Shown piece by piece: positions 34,391 to 44,180 of a stretch of 64,000 nt of DNA (positions are counted from its first letter, which is position 1; each line of letters opens with the position of its first letter). The stretch covers positions 2,542,001 to 2,606,000 of the forward strand of contig NZ_CP101751.1 of the NCBI RefSeq assembly GCF_024496085.1, given 5' to 3'. Below the pieces are notes generated by a model. The model was given only the letters and a program-made list of their open reading frames with translations, was not told where the DNA came from and searched no databases. Both the position numbers and the translations under genes were made by a program. This stretch comes from Flavobacterium cerinum (lineage in GTDB: Bacteria > Bacteroidota > Bacteroidia > Flavobacteriales > Flavobacteriaceae).

Positions 34391-35632
34391 TCAGCTTTTA
34401 GGAACATTTCGCGTATGGCAATGAATTCCGCCGCCGCATAGATTTAATGCGATAGAATCGATGGCTATCACCTTTCGATCCGGAAAAACACTTTTCAGAA
34501 TATTTAAAGCTGTTTCATCTTTTTCTTTTATGATGTAAGGCATACCTTCCCGATAATATTTTTGAGCAATAACAAGATTATTGGTAATAAGAAAATTACA
34601 ATAGCTGAGTGCGGGAAGTACTTTCATCCGTTCTTTAGGAAACGGACTACCGTCTTTTAGTTTGCCATGAAGCAAGTCATAAGGGAATTGATAACTTTCG
34701 TATACCTCATCGCCTTCTTTAACGGTTATATAAATCGGTTCGGGAACCGGCATTTGGATCACCTTAAAAGGAGATCCGCTTTGATCCGTTTCTTTAATCA
34801 GTGTAGTATAAGCAAGATCCAATCGCTCTTTATTGAGGGCATGAATAGGATTTTGTAGTGCTTCTTCCATCGGAATATGTGCGATTAGAATCGTATCCCG
34901 ATTTACAAAACGACACATTTCATCGATATGACCGTTAGCTGAAGCGGAGCGATAGGCTAGAAATTCACCGTTTTCGTCGGGTATCGGTCCGGCATGCATA
35001 TCCTCATCGTCATAAGTAGCATAGGGTAACCAAATTATTTTATCGAGATTGAAAATGCGCTTGAATTCATCTTCTACCTGCTCTTTAGTCCAGCCTTTAT
35101 TACGTTTGTTTACTTCGGTATCTTCAATTGTCATCAGTATGCCGTTACCGTTAAATTCCCGATCGCCGCCTTCACTGGTTAGTCGCGTGAATATTAATCT
35201 TTCAACAGCAATAAATTTGGCATGCGCCCGATCATATTCTTCCATTTTTTTAGAAATCGGATGATTATTCGGCAGAATACCATATGAGTCAAAATTAAAA
35301 TCAACAACAGCATGTTCACCTTGATCATTTACCAGTATCTCAGCTCCGAAATCCCTGGGAAAGATAAACTCAGAAGGAAAAATCATAAATTGAATTTTTT
35401 CGATAGCAATAGTATGATTTTTCAATTCCAGTTTAGCCCGTTCCTGTGTAGTTTCATCATAACAGGAAACAATAATATTCACATTGTCTATTAGAAGAGA
35501 AATGACCGAAATAGTAACGGCTTCGACATCGTATTCTTTGGAAGCTGTGGCATATTGAAACAACGGCCATATTAGTAAAACGGATTCCTGTGGTTCAAAT
35601 TCGCCGACGGTTTTGAAGTTATGGGTGCTCAT
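34391..35632 (-). CDS. Agmatine deiminase family protein
   Basis: A 413-residue pentein-fold enzyme. EGGDREFNGNG and, at the end, CGGGIHCHTRNVP supply the conserved Glu/Asp, His and catalytic Cys. Family members hydrolyse agmatine or peptidyl-arginine, releasing ammonia. It is somewhat longer than common agmatine deiminases (about 350-370), so the exact substrate is uncertain. No polyamine gene is nearby. Confidence 0.82.
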   Translation of the reverse strand: MSTHNFKTVGEFEPQESVLLIWPLFQYATASKEYDVEAVTISVISLLIDNVNIIVSCYDETTQERAKLELKNHTIAIEKIQFMIFPSEFIFPRDFGAEILVNDQGEHAVVDFNFDSYGILPNNHPISKKMEEYDRAHAKFIAVERLIFTRLTSEGGDREFNGNGILMTIEDTEVNKRNKGWTKEQVEDEFKRIFNLDKIIWLPYATYDDEDMHAGPIPDENGEFLAYRSASANGHIDEMCRFVNRDTILIAHIPMEEALQNPIHALNKERLDLAYTTLIKETDQSGSPFKVIQMPVPEPIYITVKEGDEVYESYQFPYDLLHGKLKDGSPFPKERMKVLPALSYCNFLITNNLVIAQKYYREGMPYIIKEKDETALNILKSVFPDRKVIAIDSIALNLCGGGIHCHTRNVPKS

Positions 35633-35675
35633 CTGAAATGATTTTGACTCATAAAGTTACAAAATTATACGGGCT

Positions 35676-36050
35676 TTATGTTCCGGAATAGGTAACAATA
35701 TCAATTCCGACTCCGTTAGGATCTGTAATTGCAAAATGGCGATCGCCCCAAGGTTCGTCCCGAAGTTCAATCGAAATAGGAATTGCCTTACTTTGAATAT
35801 CTAGGTAAACACTGTCTACATCATCGACTTCAAGTGTCAGGTAAATTCCATTTCCGGTAAAAGGAGATTGAAACAATGGTTGTTGTGACGGATGATCGGG
35901 AAGGAGAAAACTGATTTCATATTGCTGATCGGGTGTATGGAGTAACAAATAAAAATCATTTTCGAAAGTAATACCAAACCCCAATACGGAAGTATAAAAT
36001 GCTTTACTTTCTGCCAACTTAGTCGTAATAATGCCGGAATTTAATTTCAT
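35676..36050 (-). CDS. VOC-superfamily (glyoxalase-like) protein
   Basis: A 124-residue vicinal-oxygen-chelate fold: two beta-alpha-beta-beta-beta units, LAESKAFYTSVLGFGITFEN at the front and FAITDPNGVGIDIV at the end. Small single-chain members act as resistance or binding proteins or dioxygenases. Activity not assigned. A second VOC gene is at 38332-38724. Confidence 0.8.
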   Translation of the reverse strand: MKLNSGIITTKLAESKAFYTSVLGFGITFENDFYLLLHTPDQQYEISFLLPDHPSQQPLFQSPFTGNGIYLTLEVDDVDSVYLDIQSKAIPISIELRDEPWGDRHFAITDPNGVGIDIVTYSGT

Positions 36051-36174
36051 AGAATTTTGTTTTAAGTTCTATAAAGAACATGTTATTTTGACAAAGTTCC
36101 GGTTTCATTACCTGAAAAAATTGTAAAAAACGGACAATTTATGTTTGCTCCGAAAAATACGCCGTTTTCTTTCG

Positions 36175-36630
36175 TTAAGTTTCCCATGTTAAAATAACAC
36201 AACTTCCTTTTCTACTAACATGAATATCAAATGTGTCGGATTCAATTTCTCGTAATTCTTTTAAACATTTATAGGCACTGGAAACACCACATATTGTACA
36301 GCTATTTTCAATATATTTGATTCTGACAGCATCAGAATGCGGTTCCTGGAAAATAATAATTCCGGAATAGGGATCGGAAAGATTTGTTTGATTAATTGAA
36401 ATTACAGCTGTATACTTTTCATCTAAATCCATCAATGCGTCAGCAGCAGCTTTTATATTATCATACAACTTTTGCTCCGTTATCGAAGCATTGTCATATT
36501 CCGATTGTGTCACGATCCTAAAAGTACTGTCTTTTGTTTCAAGAGCATCACCGTTTTTTGTTGCTGCATTTTCATTTTCACAGGCAAAGGACAAGAAGGC
36601 AACAAAAATAAAAAGGAATACATTTCTCAT
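36175..36630 (-). CDS. Hypothetical lipoprotein
   Basis: A 151-residue protein beginning MRNVFLFIFVAFLSFACENE, with a lipobox ending in Cys17. The frame is open eleven codons further upstream, but this start gives a normal lipoprotein signal. Further Cys in SCTICGVSSAYKCLKEL and KGSCVILTW may form disulfides. I do not recognise a family. Confidence 0.7.
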   Translation of the reverse strand: MRNVFLFIFVAFLSFACENENAATKNGDALETKDSTFRIVTQSEYDNASITEQKLYDNIKAAADALMDLDEKYTAVISINQTNLSDPYSGIIIFQEPHSDAVRIKYIENSCTICGVSSAYKCLKELREIESDTFDIHVSRKGSCVILTWET

Positions 36631-36784
36631 AATTTTTAGTTTTAGAGTTGTTATAAAAATCATTATAGTCGTACCGGTACATAATTAAAGTTAAGCCCTT
36701 TTTATCAAGGCTTTACAAAATGCTCCGTTTTGTCCTTTTGGGTAGGTAAATGTCCTTTTCCGATTTATTGAAGTGACCGGATCC

Positions 36785-37597
36785 TTATTTTTTTAAAGCA
36801 TTTTTTGGCGTATCACCATACATGGTTTTAAATTCCTTAATAAAATGAGCTTGATCATAATAACCAAAATCCAGAAATGCATTCGGCTCTTTATTTTCGG
36901 TTTGAGGATGGCGGTATAAAATGTTCTGAAAACGGATCACTTTACAAAACGTTTTGGTCGAATCGCCTACATAAAACGCAAACAAGCGACGCAATTGCCG
37001 CGAACTGATACCGGTATTGAGATCGCCTTCAATAGTTATATTTCCGGAGTTTTTCAGAATATGATCCATAGCAGAAAAAAAACGGAAATCGGGTTTAACA
37101 CCATGTTGATTAATCCGGTTCAGGTAAAAATGATCTAATAGGGACTGGATAGTAACGAGATCTAATGTCGGATTAAAATGGTTTTTGATAAAAGCGGCTT
37201 TTTCTGGCAGTATCAATTCCAGTAATTCATAGCGATCGGTCAGTTCGGAGGCATTAATATGAAAAAGCAGCGGAAACATCGCCGGATAAAAACGAATACC
37301 AATATAATGAAAGGTCGTATCCAAAGGGAATTCGGTATAGTTTTTACTAAAACCGATTACATAACTTTCGATCGGATTGTTCAGTTCAAAATAAATATCC
37401 ATACAACCGTCTGCAACCACTCTGTAATGAAATTCCGCTTCCAATTGCTGCTCGGTTTTTAATTCCCAGTAACAATAAATATATTGAGAAAGTCGTATAT
37501 CGGGTTTAAATTCCTGATATTTTACATGGCCGAAAGCGGGCCTTATTATAGGTTGAACAGGTTGATATAAGCGCTTTATGTTGATATTTTTTTCCAA
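36785..37597 (-). CDS. AraC-family transcriptional regulator
   Basis: A 270-residue regulator. The N-terminal half (RLSQYIYCYWELKTEQQLE...) is of the type often annotated DUF6597. The C-terminal HTH region has GISSRQLRRLFAFYVGDSTKTFCKVIRFQ and DFGYYDQAHFIKEFKTMYGDTP. It is divergent from the deformylase gene, with 84 bases between. No target can be named. Confidence 0.88.
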   Translation of the reverse strand: MEKNINIKRLYQPVQPIIRPAFGHVKYQEFKPDIRLSQYIYCYWELKTEQQLEAEFHYRVVADGCMDIYFELNNPIESYVIGFSKNYTEFPLDTTFHYIGIRFYPAMFPLLFHINASELTDRYELLELILPEKAAFIKNHFNPTLDLVTIQSLLDHFYLNRINQHGVKPDFRFFSAMDHILKNSGNITIEGDLNTGISSRQLRRLFAFYVGDSTKTFCKVIRFQNILYRHPQTENKEPNAFLDFGYYDQAHFIKEFKTMYGDTPKNALKK

Positions 37598-37681
37598 ATC
37601 AGTTGTAATTTAACGGAATCCGATTAACTTTAAATCCGTTAATATTCCGCTACAGGTAAAAATAATGTCTTAATTTTAGAA

Positions 37682-38329
37682 ATGAAAAAAATTTACGGAT
37701 TGTTGTTTATTTTTGTTGGTATGACCGCTACAGCACAACATTTTACAAAAGAAGAGAAGGCGCTTATCCATGCAGGAAACGGCAAGCAAAAAATGAAGGT
37801 AATTCAGTTTACGGAACCTTCGGAGTTGATTATATTAAAGTCGGCTTCAAAAGATATCAGTCCTAATGATAAAGATTTACAGGTATTATTGGAAAGAATG
37901 TATCAGGCGGTAACCGATCCGGAAGAAGGCGGAGTAGGAATTGCCGCACCACAAGTGGGGATTAATCGAAACGTAATCTGGGTTCAACGATTTGATAAAG
38001 AAGGAGAGCCGTTTGAAGCCTATATCAATCCGGTGATTATCTGGCGTTCTAAATTATTGCGAAAAGGAAATGAAGGCTGTTTGTCGATTCCGGACCGTAG
38101 TGGAGAAGTGTACCGCAATTATACGATCCGATTGACCTATCAAGATACAAAAGGAAATAAAAAAGAAGAAATAATAGAGGGTTTTACAGCGGTAATCTTC
38201 CAGCATGAAACCGATCATTTACACGGAATATTGTTTACAGACCGACTGGAAGAGCAAAGTAATAAACACTACCATAATATAAGCAGTGAAACAGCACTGT
38301 ATTTAGAAGACCGGTTAAAACGACAATAA
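37682..38329 (+). CDS. def: Peptide deformylase with an N-terminal signal sequence
   Basis: All three deformylase motifs are present: GVGIAAPQVG (84-93), EGCLSIP with metal Cys133, and HETDHLHG with His175/Glu176/His179. Residues 1-19 look like a cleavable signal peptide (MKKIYGLLFIFVGMTATAQ), followed by about 25 residues before the family core. Cytosolic deformylases lack such an extension. It may be exported, which would be an unusual place for removing formyl groups from nascent chains. Two bases separate it from a VOC gene. Confidence 0.88.
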   Translation: MKKIYGLLFIFVGMTATAQHFTKEEKALIHAGNGKQKMKVIQFTEPSELIILKSASKDISPNDKDLQVLLERMYQAVTDPEEGGVGIAAPQVGINRNVIWVQRFDKEGEPFEAYINPVIIWRSKLLRKGNEGCLSIPDRSGEVYRNYTIRLTYQDTKGNKKEEIIEGFTAVIFQHETDHLHGILFTDRLEEQSNKHYHNISSETALYLEDRLKRQ

Positions 38330-38331
38330 TT

Positions 38332-38724
38332 ATGAAAGTCAGTTTAGGAAGAGTAATTCTTTTAGTGGAAGATTATGATAAAGCATTTGATTTTTACCGC
38401 AGAAATTTTTTCTGTAAAAAACTATATGATGCAACTATGCCTGATGGACAACGTTATGTACACATCGGTTTTTCAGATAACGATACGGTAGGGATATGGC
38501 TTTTAAAAGCCGACAATCCGGTGCAATCGGCTCTTATAGGAAAGCAAACCGGCGGACAACCCACAATTGTTATTTATACGAATAATTGTGAGGATCTTTA
38601 TTCTTATGTGAAAAGCAACAATGTCGAAATCATCGAAGAACTGATGATTACACCCGAAAGTACGTTTTTTCATTGCCGGGATTTATATGGGAACCGGCTA
38701 ACTGTTGTGGAGCTGCTTCATTAA
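38332..38724 (+). CDS. VOC-superfamily (glyoxalase-like) protein
   Basis: A 130-residue VOC fold: RVILLVEDYDKAFDFYRRNFF at the front and FFHCRDLYGNRLTVVELL at the end. It starts 2 bases after the deformylase stop and is probably cotranslated. Substrate unknown. Confidence 0.82.
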   Translation: MKVSLGRVILLVEDYDKAFDFYRRNFFCKKLYDATMPDGQRYVHIGFSDNDTVGIWLLKADNPVQSALIGKQTGGQPTIVIYTNNCEDLYSYVKSNNVEIIEELMITPESTFFHCRDLYGNRLTVVELLH

Positions 38725-38818
38725 TCCGTTTCGGTTTTATAATCGCTAGTATATTGATTTAGGGGTAACGGAATGTTGTATTTTTAACAGTAAAGCGGAA
38801 GAATTGAAAAAAAATATT

Positions 38819-38884
38819 TTGTAAGGTATTTTTTTATAATTTTTTTGTTAATTTTATAGTGACGACAATTTCCCTTGTAAGGTA
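38819..38884 (+). repeat. Direct repeat TTGTAAGGTA upstream of the porin gene
   Basis: TTGTAAGGTA occurs at 38819-38828 and 38875-38884, 56 bases apart start to start. The second copy sits inside the palindrome CCTTGTAAGG. It could be a regulator-binding site for the porin-transporter-sdh cluster; this is inference. Confidence 0.4.
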
Positions 38885-38921
38885 AATACGTAGTATCTAT
38901 CGAGGCCCTAAATTCTTCACT

Positions 38922-40085
38922 ATGGAAATTAAAACTACTAATTCGTTATTAACCAGTATTTTATTTGTTTTTTTATTTCCAATAGTCTTATGGGGACAAA
39001 GTATAGACAGTACAAGTGTGTCCCAACCTTCCAAACCGCAGATCAAATACCCTCAGGTTCAGTTTAAAGGACTTTTTCAGGCACGTTATTTAGTTGGTCT
39101 TACCGAGAATGTTGATTTAAACGGTTTACATCATTCTGATGGTGATGTCACACAAAATTCGTTTGATATTAAAAGAATGCGGGCTCAGGTCAGAGCCAAA
39201 ATATCCGAACGTACCGAAGTAGTTGCATTGGTGAATCTGGCCGATTTTAAATCCGATCCGAAAAATAAGGTACTTGAGAATGCGTATCTTAAATATACTT
39301 TCAATAAACATTTTGGGATTACAGTCGGACAATTTCGTCCCTGGTTCGGTATTGAAGAAACGTATCCGGTAGACATTATCAAGTCGATGGATTTTTCAAA
39401 TCAATATTATGAATTCGGAAAAAACGGATGGACCAGTTTTCAGATCGGAGCTGCTTTGAGCGGTGTATTTGATGTCGGAAAAGTACCGTTTACTTACGCC
39501 TTTTCGGTAGTGAACGGAAATGGCCGGAATCAGGAAATGGATAAAGATAACGGAAAACAATATTCGACCCGGATCGTCATGGGATTATCCAAAAAGAACA
39601 ATGTCAATTTAGGACTGAATGCCGGAATAGGAGAAGTTTTTAAAAAAGAAGTATATGCCTTCGGAGCCGATCTTACAGCCGATTTCGAATTAAGCGATCG
39701 TTTGTTTTTTGAAACCCAGATGGAAGCCAAACAGGCAATTAACCACAATCTCTATTTTTCATTACCGGTTGAAGAAAGAACGCCTTATATCAGTAATTAT
39801 CAGATCAGGGGATTTTATTTTTTACCGAACCTCCGGTATGAAATTAAATATAAAAAACTCAGTGCTATCGAGTTTTCCTGCCGTTATGAATACCTGGATA
39901 GCAATTTCCGACTTAATTCGAATGTTCGCCAATCATTGGTACCGATGTTAGGATTTGAATTCCTGAAAGATTACGGTGCCCGTATCCAGCTGGGATTACA
40001 GATCGATCGTTATAAACACACGATTGATGATACCACCACACATAATAATAATTTGTTGTTATTACAAGTACAGAGCCGTCTTTAG
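38922..40085 (+). CDS. Outer-membrane porin (phosphate-selective porin O/P-like)
   Basis: A 387-residue protein with a signal peptide (ending VLWGQ) and a long beta-barrel pattern: VQFKGLFQARYLVGLTEN, SFDIKRMRAQVRAKI, HFGITVGQFRPWFGIEE, and a terminal RL. This matches the O/P-type porin family. It begins a run with a dicarboxylate transporter and sdhCAB, so succinate or a similar anion may be its cargo (inference). Confidence 0.8.
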   Translation: MEIKTTNSLLTSILFVFLFPIVLWGQSIDSTSVSQPSKPQIKYPQVQFKGLFQARYLVGLTENVDLNGLHHSDGDVTQNSFDIKRMRAQVRAKISERTEVVALVNLADFKSDPKNKVLENAYLKYTFNKHFGITVGQFRPWFGIEETYPVDIIKSMDFSNQYYEFGKNGWTSFQIGAALSGVFDVGKVPFTYAFSVVNGNGRNQEMDKDNGKQYSTRIVMGLSKKNNVNLGLNAGIGEVFKKEVYAFGADLTADFELSDRLFFETQMEAKQAINHNLYFSLPVEERTPYISNYQIRGFYFLPNLRYEIKYKKLSAIEFSCRYEYLDSNFRLNSNVRQSLVPMLGFEFLKDYGARIQLGLQIDRYKHTIDDTTTHNNNLLLLQVQSRL

Positions 40086-40115
40086 GAAGTATTAATATAA
40101 ACAAAACCATTCATT

Positions 40116-41546
40116 ATGAAAGAAGTCAACATTACCAGGGTTTTTATCACTTTGGCTGTCGGGATTGTACTTTGGCTGATTCCGCAACCGGAAGGGGTAA
40201 CCCCGGAAGCCTGGCATTTGTTTGCCATTTTCGTAGCCACGATTTTAGGAATTATTCTGAAAGCGGCTCCTATGGGAACGATGTGTATGATCGCTATAGG
40301 AATCACGGCATTTTCGCAGGTATTGGCACCCGGTGAAGCCGGTAAATCCATTACACTGGCCTTACGGGGATTTGGAGATAAAGTAATCTGGTTAATCGGG
40401 ATCTCCTTTTTTATTGCAAGAGGATTTATTAAAACCGGATTAGGAAATCGTATTGCCTTTTTATTTATCCGCATCTTCGGAAAAAGTTCATTAGGATTAG
40501 CGTATGGTTTGGGATTAGCGGATTTGTGTCTGGCTCCGGCCATTCCGAGTAATACGGCTCGTGGCGGCGGTATCATTTACCCGATCATGAAATCAATGGC
40601 GATTAGTTTTGGTTCCGAACCGGATAAACCTGAAACGCATCGAAAACTGGGATCGTATTTGACATTGAACAGTTATAATATGAACCTGATTGCGTCTTCT
40701 ATGTTTCTAACCGGAACGGCAAGTAATCCGATGTGTCAGAAATTTGCAGCTGATTTGGGTATAAAAATTTCATGGATGTCCTGGGCGATAGCTGCGATTA
40801 TTCCGGGTCTGGTTTCTTTTTTTGTTATTCCTTTTGTATTGTATAAACTATATCCGCCGGAACTGAAAAAAACAGGCGACGCACCGCAAATGGCTGCTAA
40901 GAAACTAAAAGAAATGGGACCGGTTAGCCGTAATGAATGGTTGATGCTGCTGGCTTTTTTCCTATTGTTATTTTTATGGATCACGGGCGATTTATTTTCA
41001 ATCGATGCTACAACAACTGCATTTTTAGGGTTGATCATGTTATTACTGACTTCTGTATTAACCTGGGAAGATATTAAATCGGAAAAAGGAGCCTGGGATA
41101 CAATTGTCTGGTTTTCGGTTTTAGTTATGATGGCCAGTTCATTAAATGAGTTGGGTTTTATCGGATGGTTTAGTAACTTAGTAAAAGTACAGATCGGTGA
41201 CTTAAGCTGGCAGATTGCCTTTCCGGTAATTGTGCTGGTTTATTTTTTCAGTCACTATATGTTTGCCAGTGCAACAGCGCATGTGGCGGCGATGTATGCA
41301 GCGTTATTGGGAGTGGGCGTTTCGCTGGGCATTCCGGGACTTTTACTGGCTTTTATGTTAGGATTTATAGGTTCTTTATACGGAACATTAACCCATTACG
41401 GACATGGCCCGGCACCGGTATTCTTCGGAAGTGGTTATGTCGACTTAAAAAACTGGTGGCTCCGGGGATTGGAAACCGGACTGATTTTACTGCTCATCTA
41501 TATGACCGTAGGCGGATTATGGATGAAAATTATTGGTTATTATTAA
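40116..41546 (+). CDS. DASS-family anion/dicarboxylate transporter
   Basis: A 476-residue inner-membrane protein with about 12-14 segments. Signature parts are APAIPSNTARGGGIIYPI, the SNT-type first hairpin, and ATAHVAAMYAALL, as in CitT/SodiT 2-oxoglutarate/malate or citrate/succinate carriers. It sits 30 bases after the porin and 16 bases before sdhC, suggesting uptake of a C4 or C5 acid that feeds succinate dehydrogenase. Confidence 0.88.
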   Translation: MKEVNITRVFITLAVGIVLWLIPQPEGVTPEAWHLFAIFVATILGIILKAAPMGTMCMIAIGITAFSQVLAPGEAGKSITLALRGFGDKVIWLIGISFFIARGFIKTGLGNRIAFLFIRIFGKSSLGLAYGLGLADLCLAPAIPSNTARGGGIIYPIMKSMAISFGSEPDKPETHRKLGSYLTLNSYNMNLIASSMFLTGTASNPMCQKFAADLGIKISWMSWAIAAIIPGLVSFFVIPFVLYKLYPPELKKTGDAPQMAAKKLKEMGPVSRNEWLMLLAFFLLLFLWITGDLFSIDATTTAFLGLIMLLLTSVLTWEDIKSEKGAWDTIVWFSVLVMMASSLNELGFIGWFSNLVKVQIGDLSWQIAFPVIVLVYFFSHYMFASATAHVAAMYAALLGVGVSLGIPGLLLAFMLGFIGSLYGTLTHYGHGPAPVFFGSGYVDLKNWWLRGLETGLILLLIYMTVGGLWMKIIGYY

Positions 41547-41562
41547 TTAAAAAATATAGCGC

Positions 41563-42219
41563 ATGCAATCACTTTCAAGAAAAATACTAATGTGTATGAC
41601 GGGATTGTTTTTATGTTTTTTTCTGATCATTCACCTGTTGGGAAACCTTCAGTTGTTCTTACCGGCCGAAAAAGCACATTTACAATTTAACGCTTACTCT
41701 CATTTTTTATCCGGAAATCTGTTTATTAAAATGGTCTCCTACGTATTGTATACCTCAATCATACTGCACGCGCTGTATGCATTGATTATTACAATAAAGA
41801 ATAAGAATTCGGGCGGATCGTATAAAAACGATAACAGAGGAAGAGCCAGTAAATGGTATAGTCGGAATATGGGCGTATTGGGGACAATTCTGCTCGTATT
41901 TCTGATAATTCATTTTAAAAACTTCTGGTACGAATACAAGTTCGGAAGTTTGCCGCTCGATACAAACGGTAACAGAGACTTGTACACACTCGTTGTGGCA
42001 ACTTATCAGGAATGGTGGTATGTTGTGATCTACGTATTAGCAATGATTGCTTTGGGATATCATTTGTTGCACGGTTTTTTTAGTGCTATCCGGACATTGG
42101 GTGTTTTTCATCCCAAATTTGTAAAATGGTTTCGCTATATCGGAATAGGATATTCAGTGATTATAAGTCTTGGATTTGCCATTATTCCGGTGTATATCTA
42201 CTTTCTCAATACAAAATAA
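41563..42219 (+). CDS. sdhC: Succinate dehydrogenase/fumarate reductase cytochrome b subunit
   Basis: A 218-residue, five-helix membrane anchor of the one-subunit type. Histidines in the helices ([41 protein letters not shown]) are candidates for two heme ligand pairs, as in Bacillus and Wolinella enzymes. It passes electrons between the Fe-S subunit and the quinone pool. It precedes sdhA by 28 bases. Confidence 0.9.
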   Translation: MQSLSRKILMCMTGLFLCFFLIIHLLGNLQLFLPAEKAHLQFNAYSHFLSGNLFIKMVSYVLYTSIILHALYALIITIKNKNSGGSYKNDNRGRASKWYSRNMGVLGTILLVFLIIHFKNFWYEYKFGSLPLDTNGNRDLYTLVVATYQEWWYVVIYVLAMIALGYHLLHGFFSAIRTLGVFHPKFVKWFRYIGIGYSVIISLGFAIIPVYIYFLNTK

Positions 42220-42247
42220 ATTATCAATTCATAAAAACGGATGGAAT

Positions 42248-44164
42248 ATGAATATTGATGCAAAAATACCAAAAGGACCATTAGAAGAAAAATGGGCTAA
42301 TTATAAAAAAACGGCAAAACTGGTAAACCCGGCGAATCGAAAGAAAATTGATGTTATCGTTGTGGGAACCGGTCTGGCGGGAAGTTCTGTTGCGGCTTCA
42401 CTAGGAGAAATGGGATATAATGTAAAATCGTTCTGCTTTCAGGATAGTGCCAGAAGAGCGCATTCCGTTGCAGCGCAGGGAGGTGTAAACGCAGCCAAAA
42501 ATTATAAAAATGACGGTGATAGTGTATACCGGATGTTTGTCGATACTTTAAAAGGAGGCGACTTCCGGGCACGTGAAGCCAATGTATACCGTATGGCCGA
42601 ATGTTCCTTGAACCTGATTGATCAGGCGGTAGCACAAGGTGTTCCGTTCGGAAGGGAATATGGCGGCTATCTGAATAATCGTTCATTTGGTGGCGTACAG
42701 GTGAGTCGTACGTTTTATGCCCGCGGACAAACCGGACAACAACTGTTAATAGGAGCTTATCAGGCTTTAATGCGACAGGTAAGTAAAAAAACTGTACAAT
42801 TACATACCCGTCATGAAATGCTCGATCTGGTCGTAATTGACGGAAAGGCAAGAGGTATTATCGTTCGGAATCTGGATACCGGAGCAATTGAAAGACATGC
42901 GGCACATGCCGTAGTTTTGGCAACCGGCGGATTTGGTAAAATCTATTATCTGTCGACATTAGCAATGGGATGTAATGGTTCGGCTATCTGGAGAGCGCAT
43001 AAAAAAGGAGCCTTGATGGCTAGTCCGAGCTGGACACAAATTCACCCGACATCCTTACCGCAATCGGGCGATTATCAATCTAAATTAACATTGATGTCGG
43101 AATCACTTCGAAATGACGGACGTATTTGGGTACCGTTAAAAGAGAATGAACAACGTCAGGCCAATGCTATCCCGGAAGAAGAAAGAGATTATTATCTGGA
43201 AAGACGTTATCCTGCTTTCGGAAATCTGGCGCCGAGAGATATAGCATCACGTGCTGCAAAAGAGCGAATTGATGCCGGTTTTGGCGTTGGCGCTTTAAAA
43301 AATGCGGTTTATCTGGATTTTTCTAAAGCGCTTCGCGAACAAGGTGCTGCTAAAATAAAAGAAAAATACGGTAACCTTTTTGATATGTACCGGAAAATAA
43401 CGGGTATCGATGCGTATAAAGAACCAATGATGATTTCACCGGCGGCTCACTTTTCTATGGGTGGACTTTGGGTGGATTATGAATTAATGACCACAATTCC
43501 GGGACTTTTTGCTTTAGGCGAAGCCAATTTTGCCGATCACGGAGCCAATCGACTTGGAGCTAATTCGTTATTGCAGGCTTCGGTTGACGGTTATTTTATC
43601 GCACCTTATACAATGGCAAATTACCTTTCGACCGAAATTCATACCGGAAAAATAGCAACCGATCATCCGGCATTTGAAGAAGCAGAAAAGAATGTAACAG
43701 CACAATTGAATCGTTTTATCAATTCAAAGGGGAATAAAACAGTGGATTATTACCATAAAGCACTGGGAAAATTGTTATACGATTACTGCGGACTTTCGCG
43801 TAATGAATCCGGTTTAAAATATGCCATTGAAGAAATAGGGAAACTTCGAAATGAGTTTTATGAAAACGTTCATATTCCCGGAAAAACGGATACTCTTAAC
43901 AGCGAATTGGAAAAAGCGGGACGCGTAGCCGATTATCTGGAAATAGGCGAATTGATGTGTTATGATGCGTTAACCCGAAATGAATCCTGCGGAGCTCATT
44001 TTAGGGAAGAATATCAGACTCCGGATGGGGAAGCGATGCGAAATGATGCAGAATTTCAGTTTATTTCCGCCTGGGAATGGACCGGAAAGGATAACGAACC
44101 GAAGTTACATAAAGAACAATTGGAGTTTGAAAATGTAAAACCGATTGTGAGAAGCTACAAATAA
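42248..44164 (+). CDS. sdhA: Succinate dehydrogenase/fumarate reductase flavoprotein subunit
   Basis: The 638-residue catalytic subunit. It shows the FAD fold [19 protein letters not shown], the FAD-linking His region [18 protein letters not shown], dicarboxylate residues in [10 protein letters not shown], and the C-terminal flavin segment [17 protein letters not shown]. The frame is open upstream into sdhC, but the start at 42248 gives the normal N-terminus. Direction (succinate oxidation or fumarate reduction) cannot be read from sequence. Confidence 0.94.
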   Translation: MNIDAKIPKGPLEEKWANYKKTAKLVNPANRKKIDVIVVGTGLAGSSVAASLGEMGYNVKSFCFQDSARRAHSVAAQGGVNAAKNYKNDGDSVYRMFVDTLKGGDFRAREANVYRMAECSLNLIDQAVAQGVPFGREYGGYLNNRSFGGVQVSRTFYARGQTGQQLLIGAYQALMRQVSKKTVQLHTRHEMLDLVVIDGKARGIIVRNLDTGAIERHAAHAVVLATGGFGKIYYLSTLAMGCNGSAIWRAHKKGALMASPSWTQIHPTSLPQSGDYQSKLTLMSESLRNDGRIWVPLKENEQRQANAIPEEERDYYLERRYPAFGNLAPRDIASRAAKERIDAGFGVGALKNAVYLDFSKALREQGAAKIKEKYGNLFDMYRKITGIDAYKEPMMISPAAHFSMGGLWVDYELMTTIPGLFALGEANFADHGANRLGANSLLQASVDGYFIAPYTMANYLSTEIHTGKIATDHPAFEEAEKNVTAQLNRFINSKGNKTVDYYHKALGKLLYDYCGLSRNESGLKYAIEEIGKLRNEFYENVHIPGKTDTLNSELEKAGRVADYLEIGELMCYDALTRNESCGAHFREEYQTPDGEAMRNDAEFQFISAWEWTGKDNEPKLHKEQLEFENVKPIVRSYK

Positions 44165-44180
44165 TTAATGGGAGAAGATT

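Noticed and set aside
40082..40576. Leftward frame of 164 residues over the DASS transporter
   Set aside because: Low-complexity shadow of a highly hydrophobic coding region on the other strand.
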